DNA of 41,227 nucleotides from Gordonia hirsuta DSM 44140 = NBRC 16056. Lineage in GTDB: Bacteria > Actinomycetota > Actinomycetes > Mycobacteriales > Mycobacteriaceae. Made by a program: the position numbers and the translations under genes. Position 1 is the first letter of the stretch. Each line of letters begins with the position of its first letter. This document shows, piece after piece, positions 16,991 to 26,476 of the stretch. Under the pieces are notes generated by a model, which ran no database searches, was not told where the DNA came from, and saw nothing but the letters and a program-made list of their open reading frames with translations. Location: contig NZ_BANT01000031.1 of assembly GCF_000333015.1 (NCBI RefSeq), forward strand, positions 1 to 41,227, given 5' to 3'.

Positions 16991-18466
16991 TCAGACGCGG
17001 TCCCGCATGACGTAGGCCACCACAGCGCTGAGCAGGATCAGTGCCACGCCGCCGACCGCGGCGGCCGCGTGCATCCCGGTGACGAAGGCCTCCCGGGCCG
17101 CTAGGGCCAGCTGTTCGCCGGCCGGGCCCAGATCGCCGGCCCGGTCGAGGGTCTCGCCGAGGGAGTCGGCGAAGCGGCCGTCGCCGCGGGACCGGAAGAC
17201 CGCGGTGGCCAGCGAACCCAGCAGGGCCAGACCCATCGCGGTGCCCAGCTCGAAACTGGTTTCGGAGATGCCCGAGGCGGCGCCGGAGTGTTCCGGCGGC
17301 ACCGATCCGATGACGACGTCGGTCACCAGCGCGAACTGAATGCCGTAGCCGATACCGGTGACCGCGGTCAGCACCAGGAAGATCCACAGGTCGCTGGTCA
17401 CGTCCAGGCTGAGGATGCCCAGATTGCCCGCGGCGGCCAGCAGCAGCGAGTAGGCCAGGGCCCGGCGGACCCCGATCCGCGCGGCGATCCGGGAGGCGCC
17501 GATGGAGAAGGCCGCGATCGTCACCGCCATCGGCAGCCCGGCCAGCGCCGCGGACAGGACGTCGTACCGCTGGACCGACTGCAGGAAGACATTGGTCAGG
17601 TACGCCATCCCGCCCTGGGCCATCATGCCGACCAGCGCTATCGCGATGCAGGCGCTGAAGGTGGCGCTGGCGAACAAGCGCAGATTCACCAGCGGGGCGC
17701 GGGCACGGCGCTGCTGCATCAGGAACGCCGCCAGCAGCACCGCGCCGAATCCGGCCAGCAGTGTGCTGCGGACCGAGATTCCCTCTGCGGCAGCGTCTTT
17801 GACCGCGTAGACCAGCGGTAGCAGGCCCAGCAGTGACAGTGCCACGCCGAGCAGGTCGAACGGGTGGGCGGCCCGGACCCGGAATTCGGGCAGCACGAAC
17901 GGCGCCGCGACGAACAACAACGCCAGCACCGGGACGTTGATCAGGAACACCACACCCCACCAGAAGTGATGGAGCAGGAGCCCGCCGATCACCGGGCCCA
18001 GGGCCGCACCGCCGGCGAATCCGGCCGTCCAGATCCCGATGGCACGGGCGCGTTCGGCATCGCGGGGGAACATGTTCGCGATCAGCGACAGACTGGCCGG
18101 CATCAAAGTGGCGCCGCCGACACCCATCAGTGCCCGCGCGGCGATCAGCAAGCCCGCCGAGGGTGCGAAGGCCGCGGTGACCGAGGCCAGGCCGAATACG
18201 CCGGCACCGGTGAGCAGGATCGCGCGCCGGCCGATCCGGTCGCCGAGGTTGCCCATCGTGATCAGCAGGCCCGCGATGAGGAAGCCGTAGACGTCCAAGA
18301 TCCACAGTTCCTGGGTCGCCGACGGGTGCAGCGCCCGCGCGATCGTCGGCATCGCCAGGTACAGGACCGAGAAGTCCATCGACACCAGAATCACCGGCAG
18401 TGTCAGGACCACCAGTCCCAGCCAGGTGCGGCGGGAGGCCGGTGGCGGCACGGTCGGATGGGTCAC
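16991..18466 (-). CDS. MFS drug exporter, DHA2 (14-TMS) family
   Basis: 491 residues from GTG 18466. It is hydrophobic throughout with about 14 membrane spans. Motif A is [11 protein letters not shown] after the second span; [37 protein letters not shown] and the motif C region [18 protein letters not shown] are typical of QacA/EmrB-type proton-coupled exporters. An acidic segment ([20 protein letters not shown]) precedes the last span, as in many actinobacterial DHA2 proteins. The start was set by TACGAT 7 nt upstream and by the position of the first span. Transcribed away from ask. Substrate unknown. Confidence 0.9.
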   Translation of the reverse strand: MTHPTVPPPASRRTWLGLVVLTLPVILVSMDFSVLYLAMPTIARALHPSATQELWILDVYGFLIAGLLITMGNLGDRIGRRAILLTGAGVFGLASVTAAFAPSAGLLIAARALMGVGGATLMPASLSLIANMFPRDAERARAIGIWTAGFAGGAALGPVIGGLLLHHFWWGVVFLINVPVLALLFVAAPFVLPEFRVRAAHPFDLLGVALSLLGLLPLVYAVKDAAAEGISVRSTLLAGFGAVLLAAFLMQQRRARAPLVNLRLFASATFSACIAIALVGMMAQGGMAYLTNVFLQSVQRYDVLSAALAGLPMAVTIAAFSIGASRIAARIGVRRALAYSLLLAAAGNLGILSLDVTSDLWIFLVLTAVTGIGYGIQFALVTDVVIGSVPPEHSGAASGISETSFELGTAMGLALLGSLATAVFRSRGDGRFADSLGETLDRAGDLGPAGEQLALAAREAFVTGMHAAAAVGGVALILLSAVVAYVMRDRV

Positions 18467-18473
18467 CGCAAAG

Positions 18474-18479
18474 ATCGTA
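18474..18479 (-). promoter_or_regulatory. -10 hexamer TACGAT, leaderless start for the MFS gene
   Basis: TACGAT on the minus strand, 7 nt before GTG 18466, in the 94-bp gap shared with divergent ask. Confidence 0.55.
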
Positions 18480-18517
18480 CGCAGTTGCTCGACTTCGGCC
18501 GAGAGCCGCAGGACCGG

Positions 18518-18523
18518 TACAGT
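18518..18523 (+). promoter_or_regulatory. -10 hexamer TACAGT of the ask-asd operon
   Basis: TACAGT predicts a start near 18531 and a ~30-nt leader carrying AAGGAAGG (18546-18553) 7 nt before GTG 18561. No lysine-riboswitch-sized leader is present. Confidence 0.45.
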
Positions 18524-18560
18524 TGCCACGACAGCTACAGCGAGTAAGGAAGGCCCCGAC

Positions 18561-20851
<2,291 letters not shown>

Positions 20852-20868
20852 GCCAGACCCGAACCGCT

Positions 20869-20901
20869 CACGACGCCCCCGCCGACCGCGGGGGCGTCGT
20901 G
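20869..20901 (+). terminator. Terminator hairpin of the ask-asd operon
   Basis: CACGACGCCCCCGC, loop CGACC, GCGGGGGCGTCGTG: a perfect 14-bp stem starting 18 nt after the asd stop, without a T-tract. Confidence 0.85.
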
Positions 20902-20935
20902 GCATCCGGGGGCGGTACCGGCGCCGGTGACCTGC

Positions 20936-20951
20936 CTTACTGAGCGGTAAG
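20936..20951. promoter_or_regulatory. Putative operator CTTAC-N6-GTAAG
   Basis: A dyad CTTAC TGAGCG GTAAG lies where the -35 of the lipase promoter should be (15-25 bp before the TACCAT -10 at 20961). A further TTAC (20959-20962) continues the pattern. The form fits a TetR-type repressor site; no adjacent regulator gene is present. Confidence 0.35.
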
Positions 20952-20960
20952 AAAGTGGTT

Positions 20961-20966
20961 TACCAT
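20961..20966 (+). promoter_or_regulatory. -10 hexamer TACCAT, leaderless start for the secreted lipase
   Basis: TACCAT ends 7 nt before ATG 20974. The ATG at 20965 is inside the hexamer, so 20974 is the likely start. Confidence 0.55.
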
Positions 20967-20973
20967 GCTCTGC

Positions 20974-22236
20974 ATGAAATCAGTTCGGGGATTCGTATCT
21001 AAGTCCATCACCACACTCGTGGCCGCCACGGTGGTCGGCGCCGGTCTGACCTCGGTCGCGCCGGCGCAGGCCGCCCGTGACTTCTACCGCCCGCCGTCGT
21101 CGTATTCGGCGACCCCGGGCGCGGTGATCCGCACCGAGGCGGCACCGCTGCTGCTGCAGATCCCGGGGGTGCCCAACCAGTGGCCGGGTAACGCCAAGAA
21201 GATGATGTACACCTCGACCCTGCAGTCGGGTAAAGCCACCGCGGTCACCGGCTACGTGGTGGAGCCGACCGCACCCTGGCGCGGCAAGGGCCCGCGCCCG
21301 ACCGTCGTGATCGGTCCGGGAACCGTCGGCCAGGGCGACCAGTGCGCCGGCAGCAAGATGCTCTCGTTTCCGATGGCCATCGATCCGTTCAAGCCCTCCC
21401 TCGGCGTCAACTACGCCGGTCTGGAGATGAACCTGCTGCTGCTCAACGGTGTCCGCGTGGCCGTGACCGACTACGTCGGCATGGGTACCCCGGGGATCCA
21501 CACCTACGTCAACCGCGTGGAATCCGGCCGGGCCATGCTGGACGCAGCCCGGGCCGCACTGGCGGTGAGCAAGGCGCCCAAGAACGCTCCGGTCGCCTTC
21601 TCCGGGTACTCGCAGGGCGGCGGCGCCGCAGCGTCGGCCGCCGAGCTCGCCCAGACCTACGCGCCCGAGGTCAACGTCAAGGCCACCTACGCCGGCGCCC
21701 CGCCGGCCGACCTGAGCAAGGTGATCGACCAGATCGACGGCACCTTCATCGCCGGGGCCATCGGCTACGCCATCAACGGCCTGGCCGCCCGGTACCCCGA
21801 GCTCACCCCGGTGCTGAAGAAGGAGACCAACGCCCACGGCAAGCAGGTCCTCAACCAGGTCTCCACCCAGTGCATCGGTGACACCGGCCTGTCCACCGGC
21901 TTCCAGCGCACCGGGCAGTGGACCCGCGACGGCAAGCCGCTGTCGGCGGTAGTCAAGCGCAACCCGCAGGTCAAGGACATGATCGACGATCAGCGCATCG
22001 GCCGGCTCAAGCCGAACGCGCCGGTGCTGCTGTCGACCGGCGTCCACGACGATGTGATCCCGACCGGCCAGGTGAACCAGCTGTACCGCGACTGGCGGGC
22101 CCAGGGCGCCAACGTCCAGATGATGACCAGCTACGTACCGCCGATCTTCCCGGGCCTGGTGGTCAACCACGCGCTGCCGATGCTGGAGTTCCTGCTCCCG
22201 GCGACCGGGTTCCTGCTGACTGAGCTGAACCGCTGA
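20974..22236 (+). CDS. Secreted LIP-family lipase/esterase
   Basis: 420 residues. A signal peptide (KSVRGFVSKSITTLVAATVVGAG) ends in APAQA, cleaved near residue 33. The mature part is an alpha/beta hydrolase of the secretory lipase (LIP) family, with VVIGPGTVGQGDQCAGS, nucleophile elbow GYSQGG (Ser213), ATYAGAPPADL and a late STGVHDDVIPTGQ (acid residue) and VNHALP (His). Family members hydrolyse triacylglycerol or fatty acid esters outside the cell. Start 20974 is set by the promoter spacing; ATG 20965 would add three residues. The 3' end carries a 17-bp tandem repeat that includes the stop. Confidence 0.9.
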   Translation: MKSVRGFVSKSITTLVAATVVGAGLTSVAPAQAARDFYRPPSSYSATPGAVIRTEAAPLLLQIPGVPNQWPGNAKKMMYTSTLQSGKATAVTGYVVEPTAPWRGKGPRPTVVIGPGTVGQGDQCAGSKMLSFPMAIDPFKPSLGVNYAGLEMNLLLLNGVRVAVTDYVGMGTPGIHTYVNRVESGRAMLDAARAALAVSKAPKNAPVAFSGYSQGGGAAASAAELAQTYAPEVNVKATYAGAPPADLSKVIDQIDGTFIAGAIGYAINGLAARYPELTPVLKKETNAHGKQVLNQVSTQCIGDTGLSTGFQRTGQWTRDGKPLSAVVKRNPQVKDMIDDQRIGRLKPNAPVLLSTGVHDDVIPTGQVNQLYRDWRAQGANVQMMTSYVPPIFPGLVVNHALPMLEFLLPATGFLLTELNR

Positions 22237-22270
22237 TCGGGCTGAACCGCTGATCGGGCTGAACCGCTGA
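22224..22270 (+). repeat. 17-bp tandem repeat over the lipase stop codon
   Basis: GCTGAACCGCTGATCGG at 22224-22240 and 22241-22257, plus 13 nt of a third copy to 22270. Each copy contains CTGAACCGCTGA, the codons L-N-R-stop of the lipase end. Confidence 0.9.
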
Positions 22271-22295
22271 CGCCGGCGCGGCGGTGCGACACCGG

Positions 22296-22336
22296 GCCGC
22301 GGTGACCCTCACCTTCGGGGTGAGCGTCGCCGCGGC
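22296..22336 (+). terminator. Terminator hairpin after the secreted lipase
   Basis: Stem of GCCGCGG (22296-22302), GAC and CTCACC, loop TTCGG, then GGTGAG, GTC and CCGCGGC (22330-22336), with one mismatch and one wobble. It is 60 nt after the lipase stop. Confidence 0.7.
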
Positions 22337-22396
22337 CCTCGTCGTTCCCGGCCGACGGGTTCGCGGCGCAGCCGGGCCGGCGACAACACGACCGCA

Positions 22397-22402
22397 TAGA
22401 AT
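22397..22402 (+). promoter_or_regulatory. -10 hexamer TAGAAT, leaderless start for the 22409 gene
   Basis: TAGAAT ends 6 nt before ATG 22409. Confidence 0.55.
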
Positions 22403-22408
22403 CGCGCC

Positions 22409-23071
22409 ATGACTCTTCCGGGTGCTTGGCGTGACCCCGACGACCCCGATCGGATCCCGACGCAGGCGGAACTGGATGCCGAGGATCTGGCCGAACTGGC
22501 GCGGACCTCGCAGGATCGGGCGTTGACCGAGCGCTATCCGCGACGCCCGGACGATCCCGGGCCCGCACCGGTGGCACTCACCCGGGACGCCATGTGGATG
22601 TGGTATCTGTCGGCCGCCACCGCCCTGGTCTGTCTGATCTACGGGCTGGCGACCCTGGGCAGTGAGATCGATCGGCTGACGGCCCGCCTGGAACCGCAGA
22701 TGGCCGATGTCCAGACCATCGATGCCCAGGCCACGGCCGCCTCGATCGCCGGATTCTGGCCGCCGGCCCTGTTGATCGGCTGGTTGCTGGCGATGGCGGT
22801 GACCTATCCACTGCTGACGGGCATCGCCCGCCACCACAGCCGGAATCTGCGCAGCGTCTACGCGGCGGTCTGCGTGGTGGTGGCACTGTTCGTGCCGCTC
22901 ATCGCCGATCTGCTCTTCGCCTACGACGAGGTCCCGGCGGTCATTCGCGTGCTGGCGTGGGTCAGCTTCGGGGCGTTGCTGGCCTCGGTCGTGATGACCT
23001 TCCGCGGCGGCATCGGCCGCTGGCTGCCCGAGTCGATGCGGGTCAAACCCTCGCGGGTCTGGCGCCAGTAG
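22409..23071 (+). CDS. Four-span membrane protein of unknown function
   Basis: 220 residues. A soluble acidic N-terminus (1-60, rich in Asp/Glu/Pro) is followed by four hydrophobic segments (about 65-85, 115-137, 149-172 and 180-200) and a short basic tail ending PSRVWRQ. A coiled or helical segment (EIDRLTARLEPQMADVQTIDAQ) lies between spans 1 and 2. No family is recognised. It has its own leaderless promoter, 6 nt before ATG 22409. It sits between the lipase and Ohr, but no link is evident. Confidence 0.75.
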   Translation: MTLPGAWRDPDDPDRIPTQAELDAEDLAELARTSQDRALTERYPRRPDDPGPAPVALTRDAMWMWYLSAATALVCLIYGLATLGSEIDRLTARLEPQMADVQTIDAQATAASIAGFWPPALLIGWLLAMAVTYPLLTGIARHHSRNLRSVYAAVCVVVALFVPLIADLLFAYDEVPAVIRVLAWVSFGALLASVVMTFRGGIGRWLPESMRVKPSRVWRQ

Positions 23072-23102
23072 GCGCTGCAGAACCGGGCCGAACGCGAGTA
23101 CG

Positions 23103-23131
23103 TTGGCAAGTGAACGGTTCTGTTCGATACC
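23103..23131 (+). promoter_or_regulatory. Promoter of the Ohr gene with dyad in the spacer
   Basis: TTGGCA (23103-23108), 17 nt, GATACC (23126-23131). The spacer contains the dyad GAAC-GGTTCT-GTTC (23112-23125), the usual place for a repressor such as an OhrR-type protein. No ohrR gene is in the window. Confidence 0.45.
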
Positions 23132-23154
23132 CGAAGCGAAAGAGGATGAGCCCG

Positions 23155-23586
23155 ATGACTGTGAATCCCGTGTACCGAGTGTGGTCGGAGTCGACCGGCG
23201 GTGGCCGCGACGGTGAGGTGGTCTCCGAGACCGGCCGTGTCGATATGGAGTTGCGTCCGCCGGTGGAGATGGGCGGCAGCGGCGAGGGCAGCAACCCGGA
23301 AGAACTGTTCTCGGCCGGCTACGCGGCCTGCTTCAACGGCGCCCTGCAGCTGATGTTCAAGAATGCTGGACTACCGGTACCCGAGGGCACCACCGTGAAG
23401 GTGACCGTTGGGATCGGTGAAGACGACGCCGACGGCGGTTTCGGTCTGGTCGCCGACATCCATGCGACGCTGCCCGGGCTGGATCCGGCCAAGGCGCAGG
23501 AACTGACCGAGCAGGCGCATGCCTTCTGCCCGTACTCGAAGGCCACCCGCGGCAACATCGTGCACACGGTGACTTCGAGCGTGTGA
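23155..23586 (+). CDS. Organic hydroperoxide resistance protein (Ohr/OsmC family)
   Basis: 143 residues. Both peroxidatic and resolving cysteines are present (Cys59 in NPEELFSAGYAACFNGAL and Cys125 in AHAFCPYSKATRGN), along with Arg18 in GGRDG and Glu50, which fits Ohr rather than OsmC. It is predicted to be a thiol peroxidase for fatty-acid or other organic hydroperoxides. ATG 23155 was preferred over ATG 23146 because AGAGGA (23141-23146) then lies 8 nt upstream. The promoter carries a dyad between its -35 and -10. Confidence 0.9.
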   Translation: MTVNPVYRVWSESTGGGRDGEVVSETGRVDMELRPPVEMGGSGEGSNPEELFSAGYAACFNGALQLMFKNAGLPVPEGTTVKVTVGIGEDDADGGFGLVADIHATLPGLDPAKAQELTEQAHAFCPYSKATRGNIVHTVTSSV

Positions 23587-23621
23587 CCGCGTGGGCTCCC
23601 CGTCCGAGCACTGCGGGCGGG

Positions 23622-23627
23622 TAGCGT
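23622..23627 (+). promoter_or_regulatory. -10 hexamer TAGCGT, leaderless start for the 23636 gene
   Basis: TAGCGT ends 8 nt before GTG 23636. Confidence 0.5.
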
Positions 23628-23635
23628 GAGCGCTC

Positions 23636-24106
23636 GTGGACAACTGGGGCATTCTCGCCGGACTCGGACTGCTCGCCGCCGCGGTGGCGACCATCGCCTA
23701 CGTGCGCTACCGACAGCGAGAATCGGCGGCGATGATGCGCCAGGTCGACCTGGCGCGCGGACTGCGTGACCTGGCCGGCGCCGACCCGGTGCGATTGGCC
23801 TGCGTCGACGAGTTCGAGACCGGTCTGTACCAGCGCCTGTTCTACGTATCGGCGGTCGGTCCGCGGATGCGCAGCGCCGCCTGGGCACTGCTGGTGACGC
23901 TGCTCGCCGCGGCTGCCGCGCTGATCTTCGACGCCGCTGACGGGGTGGCCGCCGATGTCTTCTGGGGGGTGTCCCTGCTGGTGGCCGCGCTGTTCGGCAT
24001 CGCCACCATCGTCTACCTGGCGCTGGCCGGCTTCGCTGCGGCCACCACTCCGCGGGTGTCGTTCACTGACTCGTATCAGGCGACATCCGACGACGCCGAG
24101 GACTGA
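23636..24106 (+). CDS. Three-span membrane protein of unknown function
   Basis: 156 residues, GTG start set by TAGCGT 8 nt upstream. One span lies at the N-terminus (about 5-22); a cytosolic segment (RYRQRESAAMMRQVDLARGLRDLAGADPVRL) follows, then two more spans (about 82-102 and 108-134) and an acidic tail (SFTDSYQATSDDAED). No family recognised. The DUF2252 gene begins 23 nt after its stop with its own ribosome site, so the two may be co-transcribed. Confidence 0.72.
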   Translation: MDNWGILAGLGLLAAAVATIAYVRYRQRESAAMMRQVDLARGLRDLAGADPVRLACVDEFETGLYQRLFYVSAVGPRMRSAAWALLVTLLAAAAALIFDAADGVAADVFWGVSLLVAALFGIATIVYLALAGFAAATTPRVSFTDSYQATSDDAED

Positions 24107-24129
24107 CCGCAGACCGGAAGGTGAATTCG

Positions 24130-25506
24130 ATGGGGATCAGCGCGCGGGAACTGGCTGCGGTACCGGGTAAGCGGGGCCGGCGTGATCCGGTCGCGATCCT
24201 GGCGGCGCAAGACGTCGCCCGGCTGGCGGATCTGGTGCCGGTGCGCCACGAGCGCATGTCGGCCACCCCTTTCACCTTCTATCGCGGTGCCGCGGCGGTG
24301 ATGGCCGCCGACCTGGCGTCCACACCGAACAGCGGGATCATCACCCAGCTGTGCGGGGATGCGCACCTGTCGAACTTCGGGCTGTTCCTGTCCCCGGAGC
24401 GGCAAATGGTGTTCGACCTCAACGACTTCGACGAGACGCACCCCGGGCCCTTCGAATGGGACGTCAAACGCCTGGCGGCGAGCATGGTGGTCGCCGCGCA
24501 GGGGAACGGCGCCGACAATGAGTCGGCGCGACGGATGGCTCGGCGGGCCGCCCGTGCCTACCGGCGCACCATGATCACTTCGGCGGCCAAGAGCGCTCTG
24601 GAGTGCTGGTACGACCACATCGACACCGACGAGGTCCTGGCCGAGGTGGGCGGTCGCCTGGACACCGCCGCCTCCGAGCGCATCCGTAAGCTGCTCGAGA
24701 AGTCGCGGCACCGCAACAGCGACCAGGCCCTGTCCAAACTGTGCGTGATCGACCGGACCGGCGTGCACATCAAGAGCGATCCGCCCCTGCTGATTCCGGG
24801 GACCCAGGTCTTCCCCAACGCCGGTCCCGAGGAGTTGCAGGCGCAGTTCCAGAAGCGGTTCGCGGCGTACCGCAAGACGCTCAGTCCGTACTTGCGCACA
24901 CTCATCGACCAGTACGAGCTGATCGAGGTGGCCCGCAAGGTGGTCGGTGTCGGCAGTGTGGGCACCCGCTGCTGGATCGCGCTGTTCGCCGGCCGGGACA
25001 ATATGGACCCGCTGTTCCTGCAGATGAAAGAGGCCGTCGAATCGGTGCTGGCACCCTATGTGGACAGTCCCGAATGGGCCAACCAGGGTCATCGTGTCGT
25101 CCACGGCCAGCAGTTGATGCAGGCATCCAGCGATGTCCTGCTGGGCTGGATGCGCGCCCCGGCCTTCACCAGCGATATGGACGGTACCGCGCTGACATTG
25201 GCCGGCAAGACCGACTTCTACATCCGGCAGCTCCGCGACGGTAAGGGATCGGCGGTGATCGAGGGCATGCCCGATGATCAGCTGGCCCGGTACGGTGAGC
25301 TGTGCGGCAAGGTGCTGGCCCAGGCGCATGCGCGTACCGATGCGCGGGTGCCGATCGCCGACTGCGTCGACCGGCTGGGGAAGAAGTTCGATCGGGCGAT
25401 CGCCGACTGGTCGCTGGACTACGCCCGGATCAACCTGAAGGATCACGCGCGGCTCGTCGGGGCGATCGCCGCCGGCAGTCTCAGTTCCGCGCCGCTGGAG
25501 AGCTGA
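24130..25506 (+). CDS. DUF2252 family protein
   Basis: 458 residues. The DUF2252 core is plain: RHERMSATPFTFYRGAAAVM, the kinase-like loop CGDAHLSNFGLF, and DLNDFDETHPGPFEWDVKRLAAS. The GDxHxxN and DFDE segments resemble the catalytic and metal-binding loops of aminoglycoside-phosphotransferase-type kinases, so it may be a small-molecule or protein kinase, but the family has no established activity. ATG 24130 has GGAAGG (24116-24121) 8 nt upstream; the GTG at 24121 overlaps that site. It is the last forward gene before the tRNA-Pro region. Confidence 0.88.
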   Translation: MGISARELAAVPGKRGRRDPVAILAAQDVARLADLVPVRHERMSATPFTFYRGAAAVMAADLASTPNSGIITQLCGDAHLSNFGLFLSPERQMVFDLNDFDETHPGPFEWDVKRLAASMVVAAQGNGADNESARRMARRAARAYRRTMITSAAKSALECWYDHIDTDEVLAEVGGRLDTAASERIRKLLEKSRHRNSDQALSKLCVIDRTGVHIKSDPPLLIPGTQVFPNAGPEELQAQFQKRFAAYRKTLSPYLRTLIDQYELIEVARKVVGVGSVGTRCWIALFAGRDNMDPLFLQMKEAVESVLAPYVDSPEWANQGHRVVHGQQLMQASSDVLLGWMRAPAFTSDMDGTALTLAGKTDFYIRQLRDGKGSAVIEGMPDDQLARYGELCGKVLAQAHARTDARVPIADCVDRLGKKFDRAIADWSLDYARINLKDHARLVGAIAAGSLSSAPLES

Positions 25507-25525
25507 TGCCGGCGCCGTACACGGC

Positions 25526-25633
25526 CCCGAGGGCGGCTACTGCTTCTCAACCACAGCGTCGGGCGTAGCGGGCTTCGAATCGACGGTCTTGTCGCCTCGA
25601 CCAAAGCGCGCTGTCAATCGGCACCGTACTTTT
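25526..25633 (-). pseudogene. Decayed tRNA-Pro copy with shared 3' flank
   Basis: The block 25526-25633 aligns with the intact tRNA-Pro and its 3' flank at 26283-26389. CCCGAGGGC, CTACTGCTTCTCAACCA, AGCGTCGGG, TAGCGGG, TTCGAA and AAGCGCGCT are shared in order. The tRNA-like part (25559-25633) has a one-base insertion in the acceptor region, changed anticodon-arm bases and a ruined 5' acceptor strand (ACTTTT for ACCCCG on the plus strand), so it cannot be functional. I estimate roughly 75-80% identity by eye. It is either an ancient tandem duplication or the far end of an integrated element. Confidence 0.65.
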
Positions 25634-25749
25634 CCTGATATGAGTGCCCATGCTGTAGGGAACCATTAGCTTGGGCCCAACAGCCGACTGTTCCGGTCGG
25701 TACACCTGACGCACCTCGTAGTGGACGGTGCGGGACGGGAGGCACCGAG

Positions 25750-26079
25750 ATGGCATTACCGCCGCAACCGCTCGTCGCGGGGTATCACGCTCGCTATGAC
25801 GGTCACGCCCTGTACGTCGAGGCGCCGGACGGGTCGACTTCGATGCACGAGATCTCACCCGGTCGGCCCGTTTCCTGGAAGCACCGCGGCGTACGGTACA
25901 CGCTGAGCATCGAACAGCAATTCGTCGACGAGCAGCTGAGGGAGCGCTACCGGCAACACCCGGGGATGACCGGTGCTTCACCGTACGGCGCCGAGTTCCG
26001 GCTGACTGTCACCCCATCGCTTCTTGCCCCATGGGGATACTTCCGAGCGAGGTCTCGGCAGATCTACCTCCAAGGCTGA
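25750..26079 (+). CDS. Orphan hypothetical protein between two tRNA-Pro copies
   Basis: 109 residues, ATG with a strong GGGAGG site (25737-25742) 7 nt upstream. The sequence has a small beta-rich look (LVAGYHARYDGHALYVEAPDGSTSMH, VSWKHRGVRYTLSIEQQF) and a helical EQLRERYRQHPGM. No signal peptide, no membrane segment and no family that I recognise. It is the only gene between the decayed and intact tRNA-Pro copies, and the DNA just before it is less GC-rich than its neighbours. Acquisition by transfer is likely but not proven. The 243 bp before it hold the tRNA remnant and nothing else that I can name; the gap after it (26080-26256) shows nothing. Confidence 0.65.
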   Translation: MALPPQPLVAGYHARYDGHALYVEAPDGSTSMHEISPGRPVSWKHRGVRYTLSIEQQFVDEQLRERYRQHPGMTGASPYGAEFRLTVTPSLLAPWGYFRARSRQIYLQG

Positions 26080-26256
26080 GCGCTACCGGTCGGCTGAGGC
26101 GGCGGTGAACTTCAGGGCGTGCCCGACGATGATCGTCGTGCCCAGCCACGCACGGTCCCGGTTCCCGCATGGTGGAACAGGCCTCCGAAACTCTGAACCG
26201 CGAGCGCTCCGGTGCGCTCCCGTCGGCCCAGAGCGACTCGAGGCCCGACAGACGAG

Positions 26257-26294
26257 GAGGCCCCCGGTCTGTGTTTCCACAGCCCGAGGGCCTC
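26257..26294 (-). terminator. Strong hairpin downstream of tRNA-Pro
   Basis: On the tRNA strand the transcript gives a 17-bp stem, GAGGCCCTCGGGCTGTG pairing with CACAGACCGGGGGCCTC (one wobble, one mismatch), closed by a GAAA tetraloop. It starts 22 nt past the tRNA 3' end. The decayed copy keeps only one arm. Confidence 0.8.
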
Positions 26295-26315
26295 TACTGC
26301 TTCTCAACCAAAGCG

Positions 26316-26389
<74 letters not shown>

Positions 26390-26476
26390 TGTTACAACCT
26401 CATAGAGGATATCCGACAACCCCTCTAGACGTGAAATCGGCTGGCCACAGCGATTTCGCAGGCGAGCCGGCGAGGC

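Noticed and set aside
18467-18560. Lysine riboswitch before ask
   Set aside because: The whole intergenic region is 94 bp and the predicted leader about 30 nt, too short for any known lysine riboswitch.
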